From assembly GCA_017577345.1 (NCBI GenBank), contig PITX01000042.1, positions 1 to 8,554 of the forward strand: DNA of 8,554 nucleotides. The letters run 5' to 3'. This document shows, one piece after another, positions 1 through 5,759 of this stretch (positions are counted from its first letter, which is position 1; every line of letters starts with the position of its first letter). The position numbers were made by a program, and so were the translations under genes. Under the pieces are notes generated by a model. That model was given only the letters and a program-made list of their open reading frames with translations. It did no database searches and was not told where the DNA came from. The stretch comes from Clostridiales bacterium. GTDB lineage: Bacteria; Bacillota; Clostridia; Oscillospirales; Oscillospiraceae.

Positions 1-14
1 CATTTTCAATCTCT

Positions 15-127
15 CCGTCACGGCTGACGCCGTGCCACCTCCTTCAGCAAGGGGGACAGGTAGGAACGGAACTGATGAAATCCCCCGTCACGGCTGACGC
101 CGCGCCACCCCCTTTAGCAAGGGGGAC
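15..127. repeat. Two direct copies of a 43-bp GC-rich intergenic repeat
   Basis: Two copies lie at 15-57 and 85-127, exactly 70 bp apart. Both begin CCGTCACGGCTGACGCC and end AGCAAGGGGGAC, and they differ at only three of 43 positions (33/103, 40/110, 45/115). Copy 1 contains a small hairpin, CACGGC-TGAC-GCCGTG (19-34), which is weakened in copy 2 by a T-to-C change. From memory, near-identical sequences recur between genes in many gut Clostridia of the Ruminococcaceae/Oscillospiraceae; I cannot confirm copy number from one window. No coding function is apparent. Confidence 0.8.
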
Positions 128-152
128 GGAAGGAGGCTCCCTTGCTAAAGGG
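110..152. repeat. Inverted partial copy forming a 14-bp stem with repeat copy 2
   Basis: The 3' half of repeat copy 2 (111-123) is exactly reverse-complementary to 139-151 (CCCTTGCTAAAGG). A further C-G pair at 110/152 closes the stem, and the loop is about 15 nt. Together with the direct repeats, this suggests the locus accumulated several copies of the element in both orientations. A transcript through it would fold strongly, but there is no T-tract, so I do not call it a terminator. Confidence 0.65.
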
Positions 153-220
153 AGGCTTTGGATTTTCCGATACAATCGTGCTTATTATCATCGGAACAGA
201 GTACAAATCTGCGACGGACA

Positions 221-256
221 GATTGCCACAGTCGCGTTGCTCCCTCGCAATGACAG
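221..256. repeat. Probable second dispersed intergenic repeat
   Basis: The stretch starts GATTGCCACAGTCGCG and ends CTCGCAATGACAG. It matches my memory of a short element scattered through intergenic regions of gut Clostridia, where the middle varies around a small palindrome (ATTGCCAC...CTCGCAATGAC). The outer ATTGC/GCAAT arms are inverted repeats of each other. There is only one copy here, so the repeat status rests on recollection rather than on the window itself. Confidence 0.4.
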
Positions 257-295
257 AGCTGACAGCTTGCTCGGAAATTCGACGGCGCATATAAA

Positions 296-338
296 TAAAA
301 AACTCCTGCTTTTTCGGAAAGACCGAGAAAGCAGGAGT
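296..338 (-). terminator. Rho-independent terminator of spo0A
   Basis: The left arm (302-317) and right arm (323-338, ending GCAGGAGT) form a 16-bp stem with one G-T wobble and a 5-nt loop. Read on the minus strand, the stem is followed by TTTTTATTTAT (about 291-301), a typical U-rich tail. It starts 28 bp past the spo0A stop codon. On the plus strand the stem is followed by ATTTTT, so it could work in both directions, but no plus-strand gene needs it. Confidence 0.88.
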
Positions 339-365
339 ATTTTTACGGCATGATATCTTTAATTC

Positions 366-1142
366 TCAGATGGCGATCGGCTCCATGCTCTTGAGCTGGA
401 GCTGCAGCTTGTCCGCGATCAGCGCGATGAACTCCGAATTGGTCGGCTTGCCCTTCGTGTTGGACACGGTGTAGCCGAAGAACCGCTGCAGCGTCTCCAG
501 ATCGCCGCGATCCCACGCGACCTCGATGGCGTGGCGGATGGCACGCTCCACGCGCGACGGCGTGGTGGCAAAGGTCTTCGCTACCTGCGGATAGAGCACC
601 TTCGTGATGGCGTTGATGACTTCCATGTCCTTGACTGCGATGATGATCGCCTCGCGCAGATACTGGTAGCCCTTGATATGTGCCGGAACGCCGATCTCGT
701 GGATCATGGAGGTGACCATCGCCTCCACATTGGCCTCTCTGGTACGCTGATAGGGACTGCGCGGTGTCATGCTGTCGCGCATTTCGTTGAGCCGCTCCAG
801 GACGGCACGCGGGGTGCAGGGCTTGAGCAGAACATACTGCACACCGAGCGAGACAAGCAAATTTGAGACAAATTCCGTCATAAAGTCTGCCAAAACCAGC
901 AGCATCGGCTTCTTTTCCAGGGCGATCGCCGCTTTCAGCACCGCGACGCCGTCTGCCTGGGGAAGCATCATATCTACTACGAGAATCTCCGGCTTGACCT
1001 CGCGCAGAAGGTCGATCGCCTCGATTCCGTCATTCGCCGTTCCGACGACTGCGTACCGTTCGGACTGCTTGAGCGTAGCGGCGAGCTGTTTGGAGTAGTC
1101 TTCGCTGCTGTTGGCAAGCAGGACGCGATACAGTTTTTCCAT
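366..1142 (-). CDS. spo0A: Spo0A, sporulation master response regulator, with an altered receiver pocket
   Basis: The product is 258 residues and collinear with Bacillus subtilis Spo0A. The N-terminal receiver domain spans about residues 5-122, followed by a short linker and the Spo0A DNA-binding domain (about 137-250). The DNA-binding domain is highly conserved, including [12 protein letters not shown] (148-159), [15 protein letters not shown] (196-210) and KPTNSEFIA (232-240). In this family, phosphorylated Spo0A binds 0A boxes to start sporulation and stationary-phase programmes. The receiver keeps phosphoacceptor Asp57 (VVDMMLP) and Lys107 (LKP). However, the paired acidic residues that bind Mg2+ (Asp10/Asp11 in B. 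subtilis) are Asn11/Ser12, and the switch Thr/Ser is Ala85. Phosphorylation may therefore be weakened or replaced by another control; this is inference. ATG 1142 is supported by the Shine-Dalgarno GGAGGAGGAA at 1151-1160. The gene has its own promoter region and terminator. The clostridial neighbour spoIVB is not adjacent. Confidence 0.95.
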   Translation of the reverse strand: MEKLYRVLLANSSEDYSKQLAATLKQSERYAVVGTANDGIEAIDLLREVKPEILVVDMMLPQADGVAVLKAAIALEKKPMLLVLADFMTEFVSNLLVSLGVQYVLLKPCTPRAVLERLNEMRDSMTPRSPYQRTREANVEAMVTSMIHEIGVPAHIKGYQYLREAIIIAVKDMEVINAITKVLYPQVAKTFATTPSRVERAIRHAIEVAWDRGDLETLQRFFGYTVSNTKGKPTNSEFIALIADKLQLQLKSMEPIAI

Positions 1143-1193
1143 TTTCTACATTCCTCCTCCGTAAACTCCGTATCTTGCAAAAACGGTAGTTTT

Positions 1194-1222
1194 AATTTAG
1201 CATACCGTTCGCGGTTTTGCAA
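1194..1222 (-). promoter_or_regulatory. Sigma-A-type promoter of spo0A with extended -10
   Basis: On the minus strand, a -35 element TTGCAA (1217-1222) is followed after 17 bp by TAAATT (1194-1199). The -10 is preceded by TGC, giving an extended -10 motif. It lies about 52 bp upstream of the spo0A start codon. The -10 is only 4/6, so the call rests on the -35, the exact 17-bp spacing and the TG extension. Confidence 0.6.
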
Positions 1223-1252
1223 GGAATTTTAAGTAAAAATAGCCAAATTCCT

Positions 1253-1297
1253 TTCGACAAATATCGACAAATTACAGCAATATAACCAAATTCGACA
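1253..1297 (-). promoter_or_regulatory. Three Spo0A-box-like sites upstream of spo0A
   Basis: The Spo0A box core is TGTCGAA. On the minus strand, exact copies occur at 1291-1297 and 1253-1259, and a one-mismatch copy (TGTCGAT) at 1263-1269. The last two are exactly 10 bp apart, one helical turn, and all lie upstream of the sigma-A -35. This fits autoregulation of spo0A, as known in Bacillus. Also, AAAGGAATT at 1246-1254, overlapping the nearest box, matches the sigma-H -35 consensus RNAGGAWWW, but the expected GAAT -10 is poor, so a sigma-H promoter is only a possibility. Confidence 0.68.
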
Positions 1298-1334
1298 GGA
1301 GTTTACGGTGCTTCTCTCTTTTTCGCGCCGGAAA

Positions 1335-1380
1335 AATAAAAAAGGATTGCCGCAAAACGGGGAGCGCTTTGCGGCAGTCT
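1335..1380 (-). terminator. Rho-independent terminator after mscL
   Basis: Arms 1345-1356 (GATTGCCGCAAA) and 1368-1379 form a 12-bp stem with one wobble around an 11-nt loop. Read on the minus strand, the stem is followed by CCTTTTTTATTTTTCC. It begins 8 bp after the mscL stop codon and probably ends the parA-parB-serS-mscL transcript, separating it from spo0A. Confidence 0.88.
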
Positions 1381-1387
1381 TTTCAGC

Positions 1388-1846
1388 TCAGTCCTTCTTC
1401 AGCAGGTCGCGGATCTCGGTGAGGAGCTTTTCCTCAGCGGACGGTTCGGGATCGGCAGGAGCTTCTTCCTCTTCTTCCTTCTTGCCCATGCTGCGCAGCT
1501 TGTTCACGCCCTTGACCATCAGGAAGATGACGATCGCGAGGATCAGGAAGCTGATGACTGCGGAGAGGAAGTCACCGAAGCTCAGATAGTTGGTGATGAC
1601 TTCGCCGGTCTCCGGGTCGATTTTATCACCGAACAGGGAGGGCAGTGCGATTTTCCAGGAGGAGAAGTCGATGCTGCCGGTGAAGATGGAGATGATCGGC
1701 ATGATGATGTTGTTCGTGAACGCATCGACCAGTGATTTGAAAACGCCGCCGATGAGAACGCCGATCGCCATGTCGAACATGTTGCCCTTGAGTGCAAATT
1801 CCTTGAACTCTTTGATGATGCCGGATTTTTTCTTGTCTTTTGCCAT
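1388..1846 (-). CDS. mscL: MscL, large-conductance mechanosensitive channel
   Basis: This 152-residue protein matches the MscL family in length and plan. A basic N-terminal amphipathic segment (residues 1-20, IIKEFKEFALKGN) precedes TM1 (about 24-46, NMFDMAIGVLIGGVFKSLV). A periplasmic-side loop of about 45 residues follows, then TM2 (about 92-113, AVISFLILAIVIFLMVKGVN). The C-terminal helix AEEKLLTEIRDLL (138-149) is typical of the cytoplasmic helical bundle. MscL opens under membrane tension to release solutes during hypo-osmotic shock. An acidic linker EEEEEAPADPEPS (124-136) joins TM2 to the bundle. ATG 1846 has the Shine-Dalgarno GAAAGGAGAA at 1854-1863. The gene sits 46 bp downstream of serS on the same strand with no terminator between them, so it is probably the last gene of that operon. 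Confidence 0.95.
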   Translation of the reverse strand: MAKDKKKSGIIKEFKEFALKGNMFDMAIGVLIGGVFKSLVDAFTNNIIMPIISIFTGSIDFSSWKIALPSLFGDKIDPETGEVITNYLSFGDFLSAVISFLILAIVIFLMVKGVNKLRSMGKKEEEEEAPADPEPSAEEKLLTEIRDLLKKD

Positions 1847-1892
1847 TTGCTATGTTCTCCTTTCTGCTTTATGTGAATTTTATGCGTACGGA

Positions 1893-3182
1893 TTACAGTT
1901 TTTCGATGACCTCAAGACCACCGAGATATTTGCGCAGGGTCTCCGGAACGACTACGGAGCCGTCAGCGCGCTGGTTCTGCTCGACCATTGCCGGGAAAAT
2001 ACGCGAGGTGGCAAGACCGGAGCCGTTGAGCGTATGGACAAATTCCGTTTTGCCGGTCGCCTCACGGCGGAAGCGGATGTTGCCGCGCCGCGCCTGATAG
2101 TCCCGCGCATTGGATACGGAGGAGACCTCCTTGTAGCCGTTCATGGACGGGATCTGTATCTCAATGTCGTAAGTGCGAGCCATGGATGCCGAGCAGTCGC
2201 CTGCCGCCAGCTTCACGGTACGGAAGTGGAAGCCGAGTCCCTTTACTAATTCCTCTGCCTTGCCGACCAGCTCATCGAACGCCTCGTCGGACTTTTCGGG
2301 CAGGCAGTACTGGAACATTTCGATCTTATTGAACTGATGTCCGCGCACCATACCGCGTTCATCCGCTCTGTGCGAGCCTGCCTCGCGGCGGAAGCAGGGC
2401 GTGTAGGCAAAGAGCTTGTGCGGCAGATCAGCCTCGGAGAGGATCTCGTCGCGGTGCAGAGAGGCAAGTGCCGTCTCCGCCGTCGGGAGCATAAAGTGCA
2501 TCCGTTCATCGGTCGGATTTTCGATTTTATATACCTCGTCGGCAAACTTCGGGAACTGACCCGCCGTTTCGCCGCACTTGTACTCCAGCATATGCGGCAG
2601 AATGACCATTTCGTAGCCGTCGCGCAGGTGGCAGTCCATAAAATAGTTGAGCAGTGCCCATTCCAGCCTTGCGCCCATGCCGCGATAGATCCAGAAGCCG
2701 GAGCCTGCGACCTTCGTGCCGCGCTCATAGTCGATCAGACCGAGGTCGGTGCACAGATCGACATGGTGCTTCGGCGCAAAGTCGAATTTGTGCGGCTCTC
2801 CGTAGTAGCGCAGCGGCTCGTTGTTTTCCTTGCCGCCGGGGGCGAGATCGGGGTCGGGCAGATTGGGCAGAGAGAGCATCAGCGTGCGGTACTCCGCCTC
2901 CACATCGGTCAACTTTTTGTCGTTTTCCGCGATCTGTGCCTTCAGTTCCCCCATGCGCTTGAAGATCGGCGCAACATCTTCGCCGTTCTTTTTGCGCATC
3001 GGAATCTCCTTGGAGACCCTGTTTTGCTCGGCCTTGTTGGTCTCAGTTTCGAGAATCAGCGCACGCCGCTGTGCGTCCAGCTCCAGTATACGGTCAACCT
3101 GACTGTCGCAGTCGACCTCCTTGGCGCGCAGACCTGCCTTGACCCCCTCGGGGTCGTCCTTAATTCGTTTAATGTCCAGCAT
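1893..3182 (-). CDS. serS: Seryl-tRNA synthetase
   Basis: SerRS charges tRNA-Ser with serine in the cytoplasm. The 429-residue product has the expected order. An N-terminal helical arm rich in charged residues (about 30-105), which contacts the tRNA long variable arm, is followed by a class II catalytic core. Seen in the core are the serine-pocket PTAETAL (233-239), motif 2 CFRREAGSHR (263-272) with VRGHQFNKIE (279-288), QARRGNIRFR (363-372), and motif 3 NGSGLATSRIFPAMVEQNQ (386-404). The C-terminus ends VPETLRKYLGG plus a short tail. I chose ATG 3182 because GAGGTG at 3189-3194 sits 6 nt upstream. An in-frame GTG at 3191 would add three residues but lacks its own Shine-Dalgarno. Only 20 bp separate it from the upstream small gene, so there is no room for a T-box leader, and it appears to depend on the parAB transcript. 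Confidence 0.96.
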   Translation of the reverse strand: MLDIKRIKDDPEGVKAGLRAKEVDCDSQVDRILELDAQRRALILETETNKAEQNRVSKEIPMRKKNGEDVAPIFKRMGELKAQIAENDKKLTDVEAEYRTLMLSLPNLPDPDLAPGGKENNEPLRYYGEPHKFDFAPKHHVDLCTDLGLIDYERGTKVAGSGFWIYRGMGARLEWALLNYFMDCHLRDGYEMVILPHMLEYKCGETAGQFPKFADEVYKIENPTDERMHFMLPTAETALASLHRDEILSEADLPHKLFAYTPCFRREAGSHRADERGMVRGHQFNKIEMFQYCLPEKSDEAFDELVGKAEELVKGLGFHFRTVKLAAGDCSASMARTYDIEIQIPSMNGYKEVSSVSNARDYQARRGNIRFRREATGKTEFVHTLNGSGLATSRIFPAMVEQNQRADGSVVVPETLRKYLGGLEVIEKL

Positions 3183-3202
3183 ATAAGTCACCTCATGTTA
3201 CA

Positions 3203-3400
3203 TCAGGAGTGGGTTTCGTTCTCCGCGGACGCTGCCTCTTCGACGATTGTGGGAGCATGATCCGCCTTCACCTGCGGGGCACTGTGCTTCACCAACAGGG
3301 AAATTGCCACCAGCACAAGGGCAGCACCGAATAGAATTGCTACATATTCCAGCACGGCGCGTCTGCGCTTCGGCGCCTGCTTGGTTTCTTTCTCAGACAT
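3203..3400 (-). CDS. Small single-pass membrane protein between parB and serS, function unknown
   Basis: I do not recognise this 65-residue protein. It has a short hydrophilic, basic N-terminus (MSEKETKQAPKRRR), one hydrophobic segment (about residues 15-37, LEYVAILFGAALVLVAISLLV) and an acidic/polar C-terminal tail. By the positive-inside rule the N-terminus should be cytoplasmic and the tail outside. The ATG at 3400 overlaps the parB stop codon (ATGTCTGA, 8-nt overlap), and its Shine-Dalgarno GGAGGAAC lies in the last parB codons, so translation is probably coupled to ParB. A longer in-frame reading to 3526 runs antisense to no gene but overlaps parB coding and lacks a start signal. The coupling, Shine-Dalgarno and coherent membrane topology argue that it is real. 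A role with ParAB is possible but unproven. Confidence 0.75.
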   Translation of the reverse strand: MSEKETKQAPKRRRAVLEYVAILFGAALVLVAISLLVKHSAPQVKADHAPTIVEEAASAENETHS

Positions 3401-4268
3401 TGGGTTCCTCCGTATATTGCATTGCGAGTAATGCGTCATACAGACGCTGCAGATCGTCCTGCCCGTAGAATTCCAGCTCAAAGCGACCCTTGCGCTTGCC
3501 GCTGACGATCCTGACCTTGCGGCCAAGCTGCTTTGTCAATGCCTTTTCACACTCTCCGACATAATCCACGACCAACGCAAGCTTCTGCTTCGCAGGTTTT
3601 TCTCCGGCAGCCATGCGCTTGCACATCATCTCCGCCTGCCGCACGGACAGCCGCAGGGCGATGATCTTCTGCGCCGCCGCCTTTTGCAGCTTCGCAGACG
3701 GCAGAGACAGCACGGCGCGGGCATGACCTGCCGAGAGCGTGCCGTCCTCGACCATGGCGCGGACTTCCTCGGGCAGTGCCAGCAGACGCAGAGCGTTTGC
3801 AACGGCAGGACGGGATTTCCCGACCCGGGAAGCCACCTGCTCCTGCGTCAAGCCGTGCTCCTCCATGAGTACGCGGTAGCCCTCCGCCTCCTCCATGGGG
3901 TTGAGGTCCTGACGCTGTAGATTTTCGATCAGCGCAAGCTCCATGACCGCCTGATCGTCTGCCTCCAGCACAACGACGGGGAGTTCCTTCAGCCCTGCCA
4001 GACGCGCGGCTCTCCAACGGCGTTCTCCCGCAATGATCTGATAATAGCCGTTTTCCAGCGCACGGACGGCGAGCGGCTGCACGATGCCGTGCTCCGCAAC
4101 GGAGTCCGCAAGCGCCTGCAGCTCAACCTCGTCAAAGGTGTGGCGCGGCTGATTGGGGTTCGGCTCAACCTTTTGCAGTGGAAGCACCGTGACTGCCTGC
4201 TGCTGTGCAGGCCCGGAATAATCGTCGATCAGAGCGCCCAGTCCGCGCCCTAAGCCCTTTTGCTTCAT
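3393..4268 (-). CDS. parB: ParB/Spo0J, chromosome-partitioning CTPase and parS-binding protein
   Basis: The 291-residue protein starts with KGLGRGLGALI (4-14), the ParA-stimulating segment. The N-terminal ParB domain (about 25-120) carries GERRWRA (81-87) and ENLQRQDLNP (115-124), the conserved boxes that bind CTP in this family. The central helix-turn-helix region (about 138-165, LTQEQVASRVGKSRPAVANALRLL) recognises parS. The C-terminal dimerisation domain includes RFELEFYGQDDLQRLYDALL. ParB loads at parS, switches to a sliding clamp when CTP binds, recruits SMC and stimulates the ParA ATPase. In Bacillus the orthologue Spo0J also links segregation with sporulation. ATG 4268 follows the parA stop codon by 3 nt, with an AAAGGGG Shine-Dalgarno overlapping the end of parA. 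Two exact parS sites occur in the window. Confidence 0.97.
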   Translation of the reverse strand: MKQKGLGRGLGALIDDYSGPAQQQAVTVLPLQKVEPNPNQPRHTFDEVELQALADSVAEHGIVQPLAVRALENGYYQIIAGERRWRAARLAGLKELPVVVLEADDQAVMELALIENLQRQDLNPMEEAEGYRVLMEEHGLTQEQVASRVGKSRPAVANALRLLALPEEVRAMVEDGTLSAGHARAVLSLPSAKLQKAAAQKIIALRLSVRQAEMMCKRMAAGEKPAKQKLALVVDYVGECEKALTKQLGRKVRIVSGKRKGRFELEFYGQDDLQRLYDALLAMQYTEEPNV

Positions 4269-4271
4269 AGC

Positions 4272-5027
4272 TTACCCCTTTCTCCGAAATTCTTCCGCGA
4301 CTGCAAGATACGCGGCGGCACCGCGGGAGCTGCGGTCGTAGGCGATCACCGGCAGTCCGTGACTCGGCGCTTCCGCCAGCCGGACATTGCGCGGGATCGC
4401 GGTGGCAAATACTTTTCCCGGAAAATGACGGCGTACCTCCTGCGCGACCTGATTGGAGAAATTTGTGCGTCCGTCAAACATCGTCAGCAGAACGCCGAAA
4501 ATTTCCAGCCGGGGATTTAACCGTTTTTTGATCGCACGCATCGTCGCCATCAGGTCGGACAGCCCCTCTAATGCGTAATATTCGCACTGCACCGGAATGA
4601 GAATACTGTCCGCAGCGCACAGGGCGTTCAGCGTCAGCAGCTCCAGCGAGGGAGGGCAGTCGATCAAGATATAGTCGTAGGAGTCGCGTAAGCGGTCAAG
4701 CTGCTCCTTTAATCGGTATTCGCGATTTTCCAAGTTGATCAGCTCGACCGTCGCGCCCGCCAGGGAGGCCGTCGCGGGAATGAGATGTCCGTACTTTGTT
4801 TTGACAACACAGCGTTCCGGCAGAGCGTTGTCGATCAGCATTTCATACGCGCCCATCACGACGGCGCGTTTTTCCACGCCGAGACCGGAGGTCGCGTTTG
4901 CCTGCGGGTCAAAATCGCACAAAAGGACGCGTGCGCCGACTGCAGCCAGCGCGGCGGTCAGATTGACGGCTGTGGTGGTCTTGCCGACACCGCCCTTCTG
5001 ATTGACGACTGCGATTACGGTTCCCAT
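4272..5027 (-). CDS. parA: ParA/Soj, chromosome-partitioning ATPase
   Basis: This 251-residue chromosomal ParA/Soj belongs to the MinD/ParA deviant-Walker ATPases. The Walker A motif KGGVGKTT (11-18) carries the signature Lys11. The A' motif is LLCDFDPQANAT (35-46), and Walker B is ILIDCPPS (120-127). The length and short N-terminus match the chromosomal type, without the N-terminal helix-turn-helix of large plasmid ParAs. ATP-bound dimers bind DNA non-specifically and are released by ParB, which moves parS-bound origins. In Bacillus, Soj also tunes DnaA. ATG 5027 is supported by the strong Shine-Dalgarno AAGGAGGC (5033-5040) and a promoter just upstream. It is the first gene of a tight operon with parB. 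Confidence 0.97.
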   Translation of the reverse strand: MGTVIAVVNQKGGVGKTTTAVNLTAALAAVGARVLLCDFDPQANATSGLGVEKRAVVMGAYEMLIDNALPERCVVKTKYGHLIPATASLAGATVELINLENREYRLKEQLDRLRDSYDYILIDCPPSLELLTLNALCAADSILIPVQCEYYALEGLSDLMATMRAIKKRLNPRLEIFGVLLTMFDGRTNFSNQVAQEVRRHFPGKVFATAIPRNVRLAEAPSHGLPVIAYDRSSRGAAAYLAVAEEFRRKG

Positions 5028-5056
5028 AGAAAGCCTCCTTCTGTTACGATTATATT

Positions 5057-5094
5057 ATCGGGACAATCATATCACAGGCTCCCGATATTTGCAA
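5057..5094 (-). promoter_or_regulatory. parA operon promoter with an inverted repeat across the core
   Basis: On the minus strand, TTGCAA (5089-5094), 17 bp and TATGAT (5066-5071) form a good sigma-A promoter. It lies about 40 bp upstream of the parA start. The inverted arms ATCGGGA (5057-5063) and TCCCGAT (5080-5086) bracket the -10 and half of the spacer, which would suit a repressor operator or a hairpin at the transcript start. The promoter is well supported; the regulatory reading of the arms is a guess. Confidence 0.7.
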
Positions 5095-5097
5095 TAG

Positions 5098-5133
5098 AAA
5101 AATTGCATGTTTCACGTGAAACATGCAATTTTT
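5098..5133 (-). terminator. Palindrome around parS1, possible lexA terminator
   Basis: Bases 5098-5133 form a 36-bp perfect palindrome, with parS extended by TTGCA/TGCAA and A/T tracts. It touches the lexA stop codon (5133-5135). In RNA it would fold into a long hairpin ending in UUUUU, so it resembles a rho-independent terminator for lexA built on parS. The 3' U-tract is partly within the stem, which makes termination efficiency uncertain. Confidence 0.5.
5108..5123. other. parS: parS site 1 (ParB-binding centromere-like site)
   Basis: TGTTTCACGTGAAACA is the consensus 16-bp chromosomal parS, a perfect palindrome. It lies 81 bp upstream of the parA start codon, between lexA and the parA promoter. 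ParB encoded in the same window is the expected binder. It sits at the centre of a longer perfect palindrome (5098-5133). Confidence 0.97.
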
Positions 5134-5699
5134 TATAATTCTCTCATTATGGCGCGTACCTTGCCCAAAATCACGGCTTCCCTGCCGTCAATCGGGGAAT
5201 ATTCCGGGTTTTCCGGCAGCAGCCAGACCTCGCCGTTTCTGCGGCTCAGGCGTTTGACTGTTGCCTCGTCTCCGATCAGTGCGACGACGATCTCGCCGTT
5301 GTCGGCGGTGGATTGCGGGCGGACGATCACCGTGTCGCCGTCATAGATGTGCGCGTCGATCATGGAATCGCCCTTGACGCGGAGCGCAAAGCACTCGGGG
5401 TCGCCGCTCCACGGCAGATAGCCCTCAATATTTTCCTCTGCAAGGATGGGCTGACCGGCGGCAACTGTGCCGATCACGGGCACGCCGCGCTCCGGCAGAC
5501 GGATGGCGCGGTTTTTGGTGCTGTCCACCTCAATCACGCCGTTTTCATTGAGCGCACGCAGATGATAATGCACCGATGCAGTGGATTTCAGTCCGACCCC
5601 CTGCATGATCTCACGCACGGAGGGCGCATAGCCATACTGCGTGGAAAAATCTTTCAGAAATGCGAGAATTTCCTCCCGCTTACTGCTTGTTCGTGCCAT
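5133..5699 (-). CDS. lexA: LexA, SOS-response repressor
   Basis: LexA represses DNA-damage genes and cleaves itself when RecA is activated. The 188-residue product has an N-terminal winged helix (about 5-65, with PSVREIMQGVGLKSTASVHYHLRAL as the DNA-reading part) and a C-terminal S24 peptidase domain. The cleavage bond Ala81-Gly82 lies in GTVAAGQPI. The catalytic Ser112 is in GDSMID, and the catalytic Lys149 is in EATVKR, giving the intact Ser-Lys dyad. I chose ATG 5699, giving MARTSSKREEIL, the usual length. A GTG at 5711 would add four residues. The Shine-Dalgarno is weak for either start. The promoter upstream is near consensus, and a LexA-box-like palindrome overlaps its -35. The radical SAM gene upstream ends 69 bp away with no terminator, so read-through is possible. 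Confidence 0.95.
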   Translation of the reverse strand: MARTSSKREEILAFLKDFSTQYGYAPSVREIMQGVGLKSTASVHYHLRALNENGVIEVDSTKNRAIRLPERGVPVIGTVAAGQPILAEENIEGYLPWSGDPECFALRVKGDSMIDAHIYDGDTVIVRPQSTADNGEIVVALIGDEATVKRLSRRNGEVWLLPENPEYSPIDGREAVILGKVRAIMREL

Positions 5700-5730
5700 C
5701 GCCCGACCCACTTTCCGTTAAGATACTATT

Positions 5731-5759
5731 ATTATAGCACATTGCTTGTTAAAATGCAA
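5731..5759 (-). promoter_or_regulatory. lexA promoter
   Basis: On the minus strand, TTGCAT (5754-5759), a 17-bp spacer and a perfect TATAAT (5731-5736) make the best sigma-A promoter in the window. The -10 is about 32 bp upstream of the chosen lexA ATG. Confidence 0.85.

Noticed and set aside
15..127. CRISPR array
   Set aside because: Only two copies with a 27-bp gap, three mismatches between them, no cas genes and an inverted third piece; it fits a dispersed repeat better.
75..353. 92-residue plus-strand open frame
   Set aside because: It runs through the repeats and the spo0A terminator hairpin, has no Shine-Dalgarno and shows no protein-like pattern.
1847..1892. Separate promoter for mscL
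   Set aside because: TAAAAT could be a -10, but no acceptable -35 lies 16-18 bp upstream.
1590..2249. 219-residue plus-strand open frame
   Set aside because: It is antisense to mscL and the 3' end of serS and has no supporting start signal or domain.
3183..3202. T-box riboswitch for serS
   Set aside because: Only 20 bp separate serS from the preceding stop codon, and no T-box sequence or terminator is present.
2337..3260. 307-residue plus-strand open frame
   Set aside because: It is antisense to serS, whose motifs are unmistakable; long shadow frames are expected in GC-rich genes.
4272..5027. Plasmid-type ParA or an integrated plasmid
   Set aside because: The length, the lack of an N-terminal helix-turn-helix, the exact chromosomal parS consensus and housekeeping neighbours indicate the chromosomal Soj type.
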